A model generated the notes under the pieces. It was not told the origin of the DNA. It searched no databases and saw nothing but the letters and a program-made list of their open reading frames with translations. 16,909 nucleotides of DNA, taken from Anaerolineales bacterium (lineage in GTDB: Bacteria; Chloroflexota; Anaerolineae; Anaerolineales; Villigracilaceae). Numbering within the stretch: the stretch's first letter is position 1; each line of letters begins with the position of its first letter. This document shows, piece by piece, positions 8,888-15,693 of the stretch. Location of the stretch: NCBI GenBank assembly GCA_025966435.1, contig JAICRQ010000024.1, forward strand, positions 1-16,909, read 5' to 3'. The translations under genes and the position numbers were made by a program.

Positions 8888-9820
8888 CTAATCTACCTGT
8901 TGTCCAAAATAGCGGAATTGCAGTAAGGTCAAGACAAAAAGGATAATGAAAAAGAGGTAAGCCATTGCCGAGGCATAACCTAGACGGAAGTTACCAAAAG
9001 CTTGATTGAAAATAACAATGACGGGCGTAAGGGTCGCATTAATCGGACCCCCGCCGGTGAGGTTATAAATCTCACTAAAAAGATTGAAGCTACCCATCGT
9101 CGATAGCACAACTGAGAAAAGAATGACAGGACGCATCAATGGGATGGTGACATAGAAAAATGCTTGCATTGGGCTTGCCCCATCAATGAGAGCCGCTTCG
9201 GTTAATTCACTAGGAATGGTTTGCAAGCCTGCCAACATGATGACCATGTTGTAGCCAAGCCAAGCCCAGATGACCAGCAAGCACAGGGAAACTCTTCCGC
9301 CCCATGCACTTTCCAGCCATGGGACAGGAGAAACGTTGAATATTCCCAACAAAGTATTCACCAAGCCATATTTTTGATTCAACAGCAGCCGGAATGTAAA
9401 GCCGGCCGCTACGATATTCATAATGTAGGGGATGAACAGGATTGTACGGAAGAACCGAAACCCGCGTATCCGTTTCGAATTAAGAATCACTGCTAATACT
9501 AGAGCGAGAAACGTCATGAGCGGCACATACATAAAAAATAGAATGACGCCGTTTGCCATGGATTGCCAGAATATCTTGTCTTTGAACAACAGCTCAAAAT
9601 TCCGAAATCCAACAAACTTAATAGGTCCCAGGCCTTTCCATTCTGTAAAACTTAAATACAAAGAAAAGAGGATCGGATAAGCTCCAAAGATAAGGAACAG
9701 AATATAAAACGGGGAAATGAACAGATATGGCCAGCGTACTTTGTAAATATCTTTCCAAGCCTGGGCAAGTTTTTCAGCTGGACGGAGGGCAGGACGCTTC
9801 AGAAGTGTTGTTTTAGCCAT
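8888..9820 (-). CDS. Carbohydrate ABC transporter permease, MalF/UgpA type
   Basis: First permease of the transporter, 310 residues. A basic N-terminal tail of about 30 residues precedes helix 1 (PYLFISPFYILFLIFGAYPI). The EAA loop is at about 205-231 (ELTEAALIDGASPMQAFFYV, then TIPLMRP). NLTGGGP near 264 is typical of the UgpA/LacF group. About six helices are expected. The gene lies 87 bp downstream of the binding-protein gene, across a strong stem-loop, and 9 bp upstream of its partner permease. An AAGG sequence lies upstream of the ATG at 9818-9820. Partner and operon position support uptake of an arabinose- or galactose-containing sugar; the substrate is inferred. Confidence 0.93.
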   Translation of the reverse strand: MAKTTLLKRPALRPAEKLAQAWKDIYKVRWPYLFISPFYILFLIFGAYPILFSLYLSFTEWKGLGPIKFVGFRNFELLFKDKIFWQSMANGVILFFMYVPLMTFLALVLAVILNSKRIRGFRFFRTILFIPYIMNIVAAGFTFRLLLNQKYGLVNTLLGIFNVSPVPWLESAWGGRVSLCLLVIWAWLGYNMVIMLAGLQTIPSELTEAALIDGASPMQAFFYVTIPLMRPVILFSVVLSTMGSFNLFSEIYNLTGGGPINATLTPVIVIFNQAFGNFRLGYASAMAYLFFIILFVLTLLQFRYFGQQVD

Positions 9821-9844
9821 GACGAGCCTTAAAGGATTGCGGAT

Positions 9845-9881
9845 CTAAGGATGTGGAGAAGATATCTCCCCACATCCTTAG
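9845..9881 (-). other. Strong stem-loop between binding-protein and permease genes
   Basis: CTAAGGATGTGG (9845-9856) and CCACATCCTTAG (9870-9881) are perfect 12-bp complements, and the inner GAGA/TCTC can extend the stem. No U-run follows on the minus strand, so it is probably not an efficient terminator. Hairpins here are common in binding-protein-dependent operons (the malE-malF gap is the classic case). They protect the 3' end of the binding-protein mRNA, giving excess binding protein over permease. Confidence 0.75.
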
Positions 9882-9907
9882 AGTTCAAATCATCGTGAAA
9901 TGATTGT

Positions 9908-11254
9908 TTATGGCATACCTGTTTGCGCCCGAATCGAGTCCGCGGCTTCTTTCAGCGCATCGGCAGCCGACATTTCTCCGGTTGCAACTTTCTGGATCGC
10001 CGTAGCAACAAAGCCATTCATCTCAGGATAATGCGGACCGTAGACGTAAGCGATCGGAACCTCTTTCACCACATCGACGTACATTTCGCGGACGGGCTGG
10101 TCGGCAAAAAATGGATCCGTCTCCGTGAAAACGGGATCTGCATAAGCGGCTTCCAGAGATGGGAAGAAATCAGAAGACTTGAACATTGCCACCTGGTTCT
10201 CAACATTACCGAATAAGAACTCGGTGAGCGCCCATGCTGCTTCCTTATTCTGGCTTTGGTCGGGAATCACGAAAGCGGAACCGCCGTCATTCGCGGCGCG
10301 AACTTGTCCTTCTTCTATCGTCGGCATTAATGCTACCCCCCATTTTCCTTCGGTACCCGGCGCAATCCAGCCTTTCAGGAAAGCGCCCATCCAGGCGGCT
10401 TCAATCAGGGTTGCGATGGGTTTGGCGTCCGTCTCGGCTGCCAATTCAGCATACCAGCCATCCGTCCACTCAAGCTGATCTGATGTTAGGTTAGCATCCC
10501 AGAACTTACTCATCATCTCTAGTGTTGCAATATTCTCGGGACTGTCCACTGTAACTTGCCCCTCTGCATTATAGTAGCCAAGCCCTTGTTGCCAGAGCAT
10601 CATCTCATACAGACGACCGTAATTGTTCGCTTTATTATTCGAGAAGCAAGCGGATCCGGTTTGCTCCATGATGGTTTGACAAACATTGAAGTAATCATCC
10701 CAAGTGGCTACGGCTTCACTCACACTCTCCGGATCTGACGGTAAACCTGCGGCGTCAAACACATCTCGGCGATAATAAAACACTACCGGCCCACTATCCC
10801 AGGGCATAGCATAGTATCTGCCATCGAGTTCAGCGTCAGCCCATTTATATGCATTCATCTTATCCAGATAAGGGGTCACCCATTCAGTCATATCAGTCAG
10901 TCCGCCCAGGGAGACGATTTGGGCCAGATGACTGTTTTCGACGAGCGATATGTCAGGAGCTCCTGTGCCAGCTTGAAGAGCCAGAGGAAGTTTTTGGTAA
11001 ACGTCGGTTGGTGCGTATTCGACAACCTCTACCTCGACATTCGGGTGGAGCTTTTTGAACTCATCCAAAACGCCGCTGTTAATAAGTGTGTCATGTGCAG
11101 CTTTCCACATCCAGAGCGTGACTTTGCCAGATAGCTGCTCCGGTTGCGCCGGCGCCTCTGTTGCAGCCGGTGGAGTCGCGGCGGCGCCTCCGCAGGCAGT
11201 CAAGAGGATGGAGGTTACCACGAGCAGAAACAAAAGAGTCTTTAAGCGAAACAT
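9908..11254 (-). CDS. Sugar-binding lipoprotein of an ABC transporter (family 1 solute-binding protein)
   Basis: Captures the sugar outside the membrane and delivers it to the two permeases. 448 residues. The lipoprotein signal peptide is MFRLKTLLFLLVVTSILLTA with the lipidated C21 (LLTAC), followed by an Ala/Pro/Thr-rich linker to about residue 40, a style common in Chloroflexota. The mature domain starts GKVTLWMWKAAHDTL and shows the periplasmic-binding fold features of family 1, such as PDISLVENSHLAQIV, YYAMPWDSGPVVFYYRRDVF and NDGGSAFVIPDQS. The ATG at 11252-11254 has AAGGAG (11263-11268) 8 bp upstream. Aromatic residues are abundant, as expected for an oligosaccharide binder, but the ligand is only inferred from araBDA and GH42. 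The leader upstream holds three potential hairpins. Confidence 0.93.
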   Translation of the reverse strand: MFRLKTLLFLLVVTSILLTACGGAAATPPAATEAPAQPEQLSGKVTLWMWKAAHDTLINSGVLDEFKKLHPNVEVEVVEYAPTDVYQKLPLALQAGTGAPDISLVENSHLAQIVSLGGLTDMTEWVTPYLDKMNAYKWADAELDGRYYAMPWDSGPVVFYYRRDVFDAAGLPSDPESVSEAVATWDDYFNVCQTIMEQTGSACFSNNKANNYGRLYEMMLWQQGLGYYNAEGQVTVDSPENIATLEMMSKFWDANLTSDQLEWTDGWYAELAAETDAKPIATLIEAAWMGAFLKGWIAPGTEGKWGVALMPTIEEGQVRAANDGGSAFVIPDQSQNKEAAWALTEFLFGNVENQVAMFKSSDFFPSLEAAYADPVFTETDPFFADQPVREMYVDVVKEVPIAYVYGPHYPEMNGFVATAIQKVATGEMSAADALKEAADSIRAQTGMP

Positions 11255-11275
11255 GATCTTTTCTCCTTTTTATGG

Positions 11276-11306
11276 GTATCGGCTCTCCTTGCGGAGATTT
11301 CGATAC
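11276..11306 (-). promoter_or_regulatory. Leader stem-loop upstream of the binding-protein gene
   Basis: A two-part stem: GTATCG/CGATAC outside (11276-11281, 11301-11306) and TCTCC/GGAGA inside. On the transcribed strand the loop is GCAA, a stable GNRA tetraloop. The stem ends 7 bp before the Shine-Dalgarno, so it may influence translation or stability. Its arms resemble the lacI operator half-site GTTATCG lacking one T, so it might instead be a degenerate operator. Confidence 0.5.
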
Positions 11307-11331
11307 GATATAATCAGGAAGGCGAGATTGA

Positions 11332-11347
11332 CCTTGGGTGACCAAGG
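11332..11347. promoter_or_regulatory. Perfect inverted repeat CCTTGG-GTGA-CCAAGG
   Basis: A 6-bp perfect dyad with a 4-bp spacer in the lacI-sbp gap. It lies just upstream of an AT-rich minus-strand stretch (GATTATAT, about 11307-11314) that could be a weak -10 box. It could be a protein-binding site for the operon promoter or a small hairpin. No good -35 box was found, so the promoter itself is not called. Confidence 0.4.
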
Positions 11348-11363
11348 CTCATCCGCTCAACCT

Positions 11364-11408
11364 GGAAGTGCTTGCCCTGAGATGTCGAGTCAGCGGGCAG
11401 GTACTTCC
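11364..11408. other. Long imperfect inverted repeat after lacI
   Basis: GGAAGTGCTTGCCC (11364-11377) pairs with GGGCAGGTACTTCC (11395-11408) at 12 of 14 positions, the rest being G-T wobbles or mismatches, and an inner CTGA/TCAG adds 4 bp. The element starts 31 bp after the lacI stop. On the minus strand no U-run follows, so it is not a classical terminator. It could separate lacI expression from the transporter genes or be an RNase-protecting structure. Confidence 0.55.
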
Positions 11409-11438
11409 TTTGCTAGCGTGATACGTTGCTTTATGATC

Positions 11439-12491
11439 CTAGCTCACCTCCTTTATCCTTAATGAACTTTGGCGAACAACCGGTGTCGGTGACAAAATAA
11501 AAGAATTGGAATGTTCCGATTCCAATCCATCCAAGTTTGATTCGATAATTTGAATAATTTGTTCAACAGCAACTTTTCCGATCCGGTACTGATCCTGCTG
11601 TATGGTTGTCAGGGGAGGGAAGAAAAAAGCGGACTCAGGTATGTCATCAAAGCCTACCACCCCCAAGTCTTCGGGAATCCGGCGTCCCTTTTGAGCGGCC
11701 ACCTGCATGACCCCTAACGCCATCTGATCATTACCGACAAAAACAGCATCCATTTCAGGGTACTGAATCAATAACTTTTCAATGGCTTGTGCGCCGCTGG
11801 CGGAAGACCAGTTCCCCTCTACCCAATGATGTACATCTGGTTGCATCTTCGCTTCCGCGAGAACAGCTTCCCAGCCTTTCATGCGCTGCTGCGCTTCCCA
11901 CCAATCCATGGGTCCGGCAATATGTCCGATATGCTTGTAGCCTTGTTGAAACAAGTGACGTACAGCCATTTGGGCGCCTAGGTAGTTATCGATGGAAACG
12001 ACAAGTACGTCTTGGCGGGGTTCCATGGCTAGATATACCATCGGAATACTGGTTTCGAGAGAATGATGGTTGATCCACTTGCGGTTGTCGCCTACTTCTG
12101 CGACAGCCCAAATAATTCCATCTACATGACGGTCATGGAGCGCTTGGAAGATAGGCGTAATCTCTGCTGTATCAAATTGGGGTAGCTCCTTAAGTAATAA
12201 CGAATAGCCTTTTTCTTCGGCAGCTTTCGTGATGCCACTTAAAGTCCGAGACGGCCCAATAAAGCGTAAACCTGCGGTAACTACCCCCAACGTATAGCTA
12301 CGCTGTTGGATCAGACTTCGCGCCAAAGCGCTCGGTCGGTATTTTAGTTCTTCAATAACAGTTTGCACCCGTTTGCGGGTTTCTGGCGAGACATCTGGTC
12401 TCTTGTTGATTACGCGGGAAACAGTTTGCGTAGAGACACCTGCCGCAGTGGCAACTTCCTTAATGGTAGGGCGACCGGCGCGTAGGTGCAT
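11439..12491 (-). CDS. LacI/GalR-family transcriptional regulator
   Basis: The probable sugar-responsive repressor of this locus, 350 residues from the chosen start. The N-terminal helix-turn-helix is RPTIKEVATAAGVSTQTVSRV, followed by the hinge region (SPETRKRVQTVIEELKYRPSALARSL). The effector domain has the type 1 periplasmic-binding fold (YTLGVVTAGLRFIGPS, VDGIIWAVAE, HIGHIAGPMDWWEAQQRMKG, MDAVFVGNDQMALGVMQ). I chose the ATG at 12489-12491, not more upstream in-frame starts. A sigma-70 promoter and operator lie at 12493-12545, so an ATG at 12545 would be inside the promoter, and the ATG at 12516-12518 overlaps the -10 box. The chosen start also gives the normal MHLRAGRPTIKEV N-terminus. 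The inducer is likely L-arabinose or an arabinoside (inference). Confidence 0.93.
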   Translation of the reverse strand: MHLRAGRPTIKEVATAAGVSTQTVSRVINKRPDVSPETRKRVQTVIEELKYRPSALARSLIQQRSYTLGVVTAGLRFIGPSRTLSGITKAAEEKGYSLLLKELPQFDTAEITPIFQALHDRHVDGIIWAVAEVGDNRKWINHHSLETSIPMVYLAMEPRQDVLVVSIDNYLGAQMAVRHLFQQGYKHIGHIAGPMDWWEAQQRMKGWEAVLAEAKMQPDVHHWVEGNWSSASGAQAIEKLLIQYPEMDAVFVGNDQMALGVMQVAAQKGRRIPEDLGVVGFDDIPESAFFFPPLTTIQQDQYRIGKVAVEQIIQIIESNLDGLESEHSNSFILSPTPVVRQSSLRIKEVS

Positions 12492-12492
12492 T

Positions 12493-12516
12493 GTTATCGT
12501 TCCCGTTATCGATAAC
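12493..12516. promoter_or_regulatory. Probable LacI-family operator at the lacI start
   Basis: GTTATCGATAAC (12505-12516) is a perfect 12-bp palindrome with a central CG, the layout of LacI-family operators. A further GTTATCG half-site lies at 12493-12499. The palindrome directly abuts the -10 box and covers the expected transcription start, an ideal place for autorepression. No second perfect copy was found upstream of the binding-protein gene. Confidence 0.75.
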
Positions 12517-12545
12517 ATAATAGCAAAACACAAAGCGAGAGTCAA
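12517..12545 (-). promoter_or_regulatory. Sigma-70 promoter of lacI
   Basis: On the minus strand the -35 box is TTGACT (12540-12545) and the -10 box is TATTAT (12517-12522), with a 17-bp spacer. Transcription would start inside the palindrome at 12505-12516, about 15-20 bases before the ATG at 12491. This gives a very short leader and rules out the longer in-frame starts. Confidence 0.8.
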
Positions 12546-13151
12546 GGGGGAATTTTTATCTGAGTATCCTTAGCCGAACAACTTAAAACGCGCTCAGCTT
12601 GTCGACTATTATTGATCATGAAAACAAAGAAAATCAGGTAATGAATTATCAATTATGTATTTTCCCCGTAATTATGAAAGATTTTAAGCACAAAGACAGC
12701 CTACGCTTGCTTCTCATTCCTTGTCAGAAGGGTGAAATTCTAGGACTTAAAGAGAATATTGTCTCAACGCGCGTGAATGGGGATTTTAGCCTTGTTTAAG
12801 AACCCCACTCTTGCTCCAAACCATCGTTATATGCAACTAAGGAATCGCCAGTTCCGCTGTAAGACAGAAATTGGACCATTTGTGTAACGACTTTCGTAAA
12901 GAACCTAACACAATCTGCCCGTTGGCAGGGAGCATAGCACAATGTATCGTGAGAATTTGATCTTGTTTTTATCGTAGACATATTGAATTGCGTATATACA
13001 AGCACAAGAATGACCCACCCTTATCGCCTGTGCCTTGTCAGATACGCGGGAAATTCGAACATAAAGAAAGATACTGCCCGAATAGTCAAGATTTGGGGTT
13101 TTGACCTAATTTGGCTCCGTAAGATCAATAGAAAAATATATGGCTTTTTGT
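12546..13151. other. Gene-poor boundary between the sugar locus and the EamA gene
   Basis: About 600 bp without a recognisable gene. Small frames at 12599-12799 (plus, 66 aa) and 12796-13005 (minus, 69 aa) overlap tail to tail by 3 bp. Neither has a clear ribosome site, a known motif or a family I recognise. Both could be decayed genes. 12758-12791 resembles 135-168 (25 of 34), and 13125-13151 resembles 194-220 (24 of 27), in the same order and orientation as on the left flank. No transposase, tRNA or rRNA was seen. Confidence 0.45.
13125..13151 (+). repeat. Flank repeat, right copy (left copy at 194-220)
   Basis: 24 of 27 bases match 194-220, including an identical 14-base stretch TATGGCTTTTTGT plus neighbours. 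In both places it lies immediately downstream, on the minus strand, of EamA-like sequence. Here it directly follows the EamA stop codon. Confidence 0.55.
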
Positions 13152-13931
13152 CTATGCCATGAGCGTGCTTGCCACGCCAATTTCCGCATGCTGAACCGCA
13201 AGTAAGGAAGCCGAAACGCCGAGCAGTGGACCGACCAGTGCCCCGAGGACGAGCAGGGGAAGCACCCGCGGTTTCTCGCGCAAAGCCGTAAACGTGGCGC
13301 TGACCTTGCGATCGAAAAGAGCCCATCCCCAGATAAAAATAACGGCGGCGAGCATACGGATGGCATTCGCCTGGAAGGGAGAAAAATCACCGAACATGCC
13401 CTGTTTCGAGAGCACCAGCCCGACTGCCTGCCCGAGCCCTGCCAGCACCCCAAACAGCACGCCGCGCCGGGTATGCCCGCGCGGTGTATTGGGTGGTTCT
13501 TCGTGAGACAGAACCACCCAGGCGATGCCTGTCAGTGCCAGGACAATTCCGGTGATTTGCAGGATGTCTAGAACCTCGCCGAAGAAGACCCAGGCGATGA
13601 TCGAGCCAAAGATGGGAGCGAGGCTCAATAACAGCGTGCCAAGCCGTGGTCCGATGGAGACAAGTGCTTGAAACAGAAACGCGTCACCCAGAGAAAGACC
13701 AATGATCCCCGAAAGCCCGAGCCAGAGCCAGCGTGAGCTTTCTGCCGAGAAGGGCAACGGCTCGCGGAAAAAGACCAGGTTGATGATCACGAGGTAAATC
13801 AATGCGAATGTGAGACGCACTTGGTTCGTGGCCTGCGAGCCAACCATGCGCCCGGTCTGTGTAAAGATCAGCGCGGTCACGGCGAAGAAAAAAGACGTCG
13901 CGAGGGCAGCCAGCTCACCAATGAAATTCAT
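13152..13931 (-). CDS. EamA/DMT-family permease, C-terminally truncated
   Basis: A multi-helix inner-membrane permease of the drug/metabolite transporter superfamily; the substrate is unknown. Two EamA repeats are visible. The first runs from about residue 2 to 141 with the RLTFALIYLVIIN, LSGIIGLSLGDAFLFQA, and PIFGSIIAWVFFGE to GIVLALTGIAWVVLS segments. The second starts near GVLFGVLAGLGQAVGLVLSK (about 157-176). The protein ends at TLMA, residue 259, just where family members continue with a Pro-rich turn and the last helices, so about 40 residues are missing. Exactly those residues occur as a relic at 283-405 on the same strand. It may be non-functional. The ATG at 13931 is preceded by AAGGG, and the gene follows the methyltransferase gene by 56 bp. 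Confidence 0.75.
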   Translation of the reverse strand: MNFIGELAALATSFFFAVTALIFTQTGRMVGSQATNQVRLTFALIYLVIINLVFFREPLPFSAESSRWLWLGLSGIIGLSLGDAFLFQALVSIGPRLGTLLLSLAPIFGSIIAWVFFGEVLDILQITGIVLALTGIAWVVLSHEEPPNTPRGHTRRGVLFGVLAGLGQAVGLVLSKQGMFGDFSPFQANAIRMLAAVIFIWGWALFDRKVSATFTALREKPRVLPLLVLGALVGPLLGVSASLLAVQHAEIGVASTLMA

Positions 13932-13987
13932 ATTCAGTTTTCCCTTTAGGAGGAGAATAGCAAAACACTCAGTGCGAACGTCACTGT

Positions 13988-14455
13988 TTACCGGAAGCGC
14001 GGAATCCAGCGCGGGACGTTCTGGAGATAGTCCTCATACGCCGTGCCAAACTTCCTTTTCAATACAGGCTCTTCATAATACGTCACAAAGGTATGAAAGG
14101 ACAGGAAAACAAGGATGGCATATACCAATAGATTCCAATAGCCGAACCACAGGAAGTACCCGAGGATCACTGCCAGTACGCCTGCGTACATGGGGTTGCG
14201 GACGTAGCGATAGAAACCCGCTGCGACCAACTCCTTCGGCGGGTCGATCGGCGCAGGCGTGCCATGTCCTTGGGTGAGGAAATTCCAGAAGCTCCAGAGC
14301 AGAATGATTCCGCCAATCGCCCAGAGCGGGAACGCAAGATAAGCAAGAATCCCGGTTTCGATCTGCGCTCCTCTCCTGAGCAACGCCAGAGGAATATAAC
14401 CGGCGACCACGCCTGGAGCAAGGATGAGAAATAGAAAAGATTTAAGTGCGGTCAT
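13988..14455 (-). CDS. Isoprenylcysteine carboxyl methyltransferase (ICMT)-family membrane protein
   Basis: A small integral-membrane methyltransferase-like protein of about 155 residues. The ICMT/phospholipid methyltransferase signature is clear: GFYRYVRNPMYAGVLAVILG (about 82-101) followed near the C-terminus by EEPVLKRKFGTAYEDYLQNV and PRWIP, which bind S-adenosylmethionine in the family. Four to five hydrophobic segments are present. Bacterial members methylate unknown small or lipid substrates, so the substrate here is open. I use the ATG at 14453-14455; a TTG directly before it (14458) is an alternative. It lies 9 bp after the SnoaL-like gene and is probably co-transcribed with it. Confidence 0.85.
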   Translation of the reverse strand: MTALKSFLFLILAPGVVAGYIPLALLRRGAQIETGILAYLAFPLWAIGGIILLWSFWNFLTQGHGTPAPIDPPKELVAAGFYRYVRNPMYAGVLAVILGYFLWFGYWNLLVYAILVFLSFHTFVTYYEEPVLKRKFGTAYEDYLQNVPRWIPRFR

Positions 14456-14464
14456 CAAGCCTGC

Positions 14465-14884
14465 CTATTCACGTATGGAAAACACAACACCTAATTGCTT
14501 TAATAAATCATATAGATCCGGCCCACCCCAGTGCTCCACGAACTTGCCATTCTCCACGCGAAGGATATCGATGAGGGTGACCGTGATCGTTTTTCCGGTC
14601 GGCTCGATGCCCTGAAAGACTCCCCTGTGAGTACCTTGCATCGTTGATCGGAAGATCACGTATTTGTCTTCTGAGAATACATCTTCCACGATAATCCTCA
14701 CATCCGGGAACGCAGCATGGAAGCCCGCCAGCCGCTGCTTCTGACCTTCGAGTGAAAGCGGCTCCAGTGTGGGCGAGAGATGCCGGCGATAATTTTGCCC
14801 AAAGTATGTATCGACAGCGTCCAGATTGCCTCTCGTCCACACTTCTTCGATATAGCTGCGGACGAGAGCTTTAAGGGTAATCAT
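14465..14884 (-). CDS. SnoaL-like (ester cyclase type) domain protein
   Basis: A 139-residue NTF2-fold protein. The pattern SYIEEVWTRGNLDAVDTYF, then GFHAAFPDVRIIVEDVFSED, GTHRGVFQGIEPTGKTI, and WGGPDLYDLLKQLG is that of SnoaL-like or predicted ester cyclase proteins. These typically bind small hydrophobic or polyketide-like molecules, but many are of unknown function. No catalytic assignment is possible here. Start ATG at 14882-14884. The gene is flanked closely by a DinB-like gene (26 bp upstream) and the methyltransferase gene (9 bp downstream). Confidence 0.85.
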   Translation of the reverse strand: MITLKALVRSYIEEVWTRGNLDAVDTYFGQNYRRHLSPTLEPLSLEGQKQRLAGFHAAFPDVRIIVEDVFSEDKYVIFRSTMQGTHRGVFQGIEPTGKTITVTLIDILRVENGKFVEHWGGPDLYDLLKQLGVVFSIRE

Positions 14885-14910
14885 TTTGACTCCACGAGAA
14901 GTTGCGGCAA

Positions 14911-15429
14911 CTACTTGCGCGCCAGTTGTGTCCGATGAAAATTGAAGTGCCTGATCGGGTAATAAAACAAACTTTCCAACGTCATAAATTCATCAAAGTT
15001 GGGATCCCATTTCACTGGATAATACATACCACGTTCCCATTCGTCATCCTTAATCGAGCTGGCTTTTTTCACGAGGGAGGCGTAAACACTGTCGTAGATG
15101 CTTCCAATCCGACGGCGTGTAAACACCTTGCCCTGCCCCCGGGCGCCGAGTGCGTTGATCCAGTTGAATGGACCGGTCAGTGCATTCAGCAGCCAGGCAA
15201 ACCACTTGGAGGAGCCTTTCGGCAACCTGCCCCATACGCGTGTCATGGGTAACAACACATTCACGATAATAAACCCGAAGGTGATATGAGCGATGATCTC
15301 GCCATTCGTCCAGCCTGGGTTGAGGCTATGTTTTTGAAAGTCCTGCTCGGAAAACGATTTCAGCAGGCTGTGAAACGAATCCCGGGCACTGGCAAGCTGT
15401 GAGAGAATTTCGTCTCTTTTGGAATCCAT
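14911..15429 (-). CDS. DinB-like (ClbS/DfsB type) four-helix-bundle protein
   Basis: 172 residues with the DinB superfamily layout: an N-terminal helix (ILSQLASARDSFHSLLKSF), the GWTNGEIIAHITF motif with H48, and a C-terminal RHFNFHRTQL with H161 and H165. These give the three histidines that bind a divalent metal. The WT...IAHI spacing and length resemble the ClbS/DfsB subgroup, some of which protect against genotoxic electrophiles. DinB proteins also include thiol-dependent transferases. Specific function is unknown. The ATG at 15427-15429 fits the family N-terminus. Confidence 0.75.
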   Translation of the reverse strand: MDSKRDEILSQLASARDSFHSLLKSFSEQDFQKHSLNPGWTNGEIIAHITFGFIIVNVLLPMTRVWGRLPKGSSKWFAWLLNALTGPFNWINALGARGQGKVFTRRRIGSIYDSVYASLVKKASSIKDDEWERGMYYPVKWDPNFDEFMTLESLFYYPIRHFNFHRTQLARK

Positions 15430-15447
15430 TCTTACCTAGCTTTCTTC

Positions 15448-15465
15448 ATCCGGGCGTCGCCGGAT
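15448..15465. other. Small GC-rich inverted repeat
   Basis: ATCCGG and CCGGAT are separated by 6 bp, in the 41-bp gap between the two-helix protein gene and the DinB-like gene. No T-run follows on either strand. It could be a repetitive palindromic element, but only one copy is seen in this window. Confidence 0.35.
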
Positions 15466-15470
15466 ACGAG

Positions 15471-15692
15471 TCATTCATCCCAGCGAGACAAGTTGTAGAC
15501 GACAAATATCATCCCTGTGATAAACAGGATCCCGCCCAGTAAAACGACGTGCCAGTTTTGAAAGCCGTAGTCTGTCACATCCACAGGCAAAAAGTCAAAG
15601 CCCAGCAGGAGCAGAATACCGCCGAGGAGGGCATCCGTGGCGCCGCTGATCACCAATGCCAGTCGTTTAGTTCGGTTGGGAGAGCTATTCAT
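15471..15692 (-). CDS. Small two-helix membrane protein, unknown function
   Basis: 73 residues. Two hydrophobic segments (about 12-32 and 48-66) are separated by a polar loop (PVDVTDYGFQNW), with a basic N-terminus (NRTKR) and a charged C-terminus (SRWDE). I do not recognise a family. The ATG at 15690-15692 is one base from the PolX stop, so translation is probably coupled. The tight spacing supports a real gene despite its size. Confidence 0.65.
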   Translation of the reverse strand: MNSSPNRTKRLALVISGATDALLGGILLLLGFDFLPVDVTDYGFQNWHVVLLGGILFITGMIFVVYNLSRWDE

Positions 15693-15693
15693 G

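Noticed and set aside
11309..11314. Plus-strand TATAAT as a promoter
   Set aside because: It points away from the binding-protein gene towards lacI in antisense, and no -35 box lies at the right distance.
12487..12545. Longer N-terminus of the LacI regulator starting at 12545
   Set aside because: That start lies in the -35 box, and the extra residues do not resemble LacI N-termini.
12599..12799. Plus-strand 66-aa frame as a possible gene
   Set aside because: It starts with TTG, lacks a ribosome site and has no family resemblance. Its end resembles decayed left-flank sequence, so it is described only as part of the boundary.
12796..13005. Minus-strand 69-aa frame as a transposase or small-protein fragment
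   Set aside because: No transposase motif or terminal inverted repeat can be shown, and no family was recognised.
13106..13151. QKAIYFSID-like peptide (also QKAIHFSID near 194-220) as a HAD-phosphatase N-terminus
   Set aside because: The resemblance to KAIFFDIDGTL is short, the catalytic aspartates do not fit, and the frames are not extended. It is explained by the shared flank repeat.
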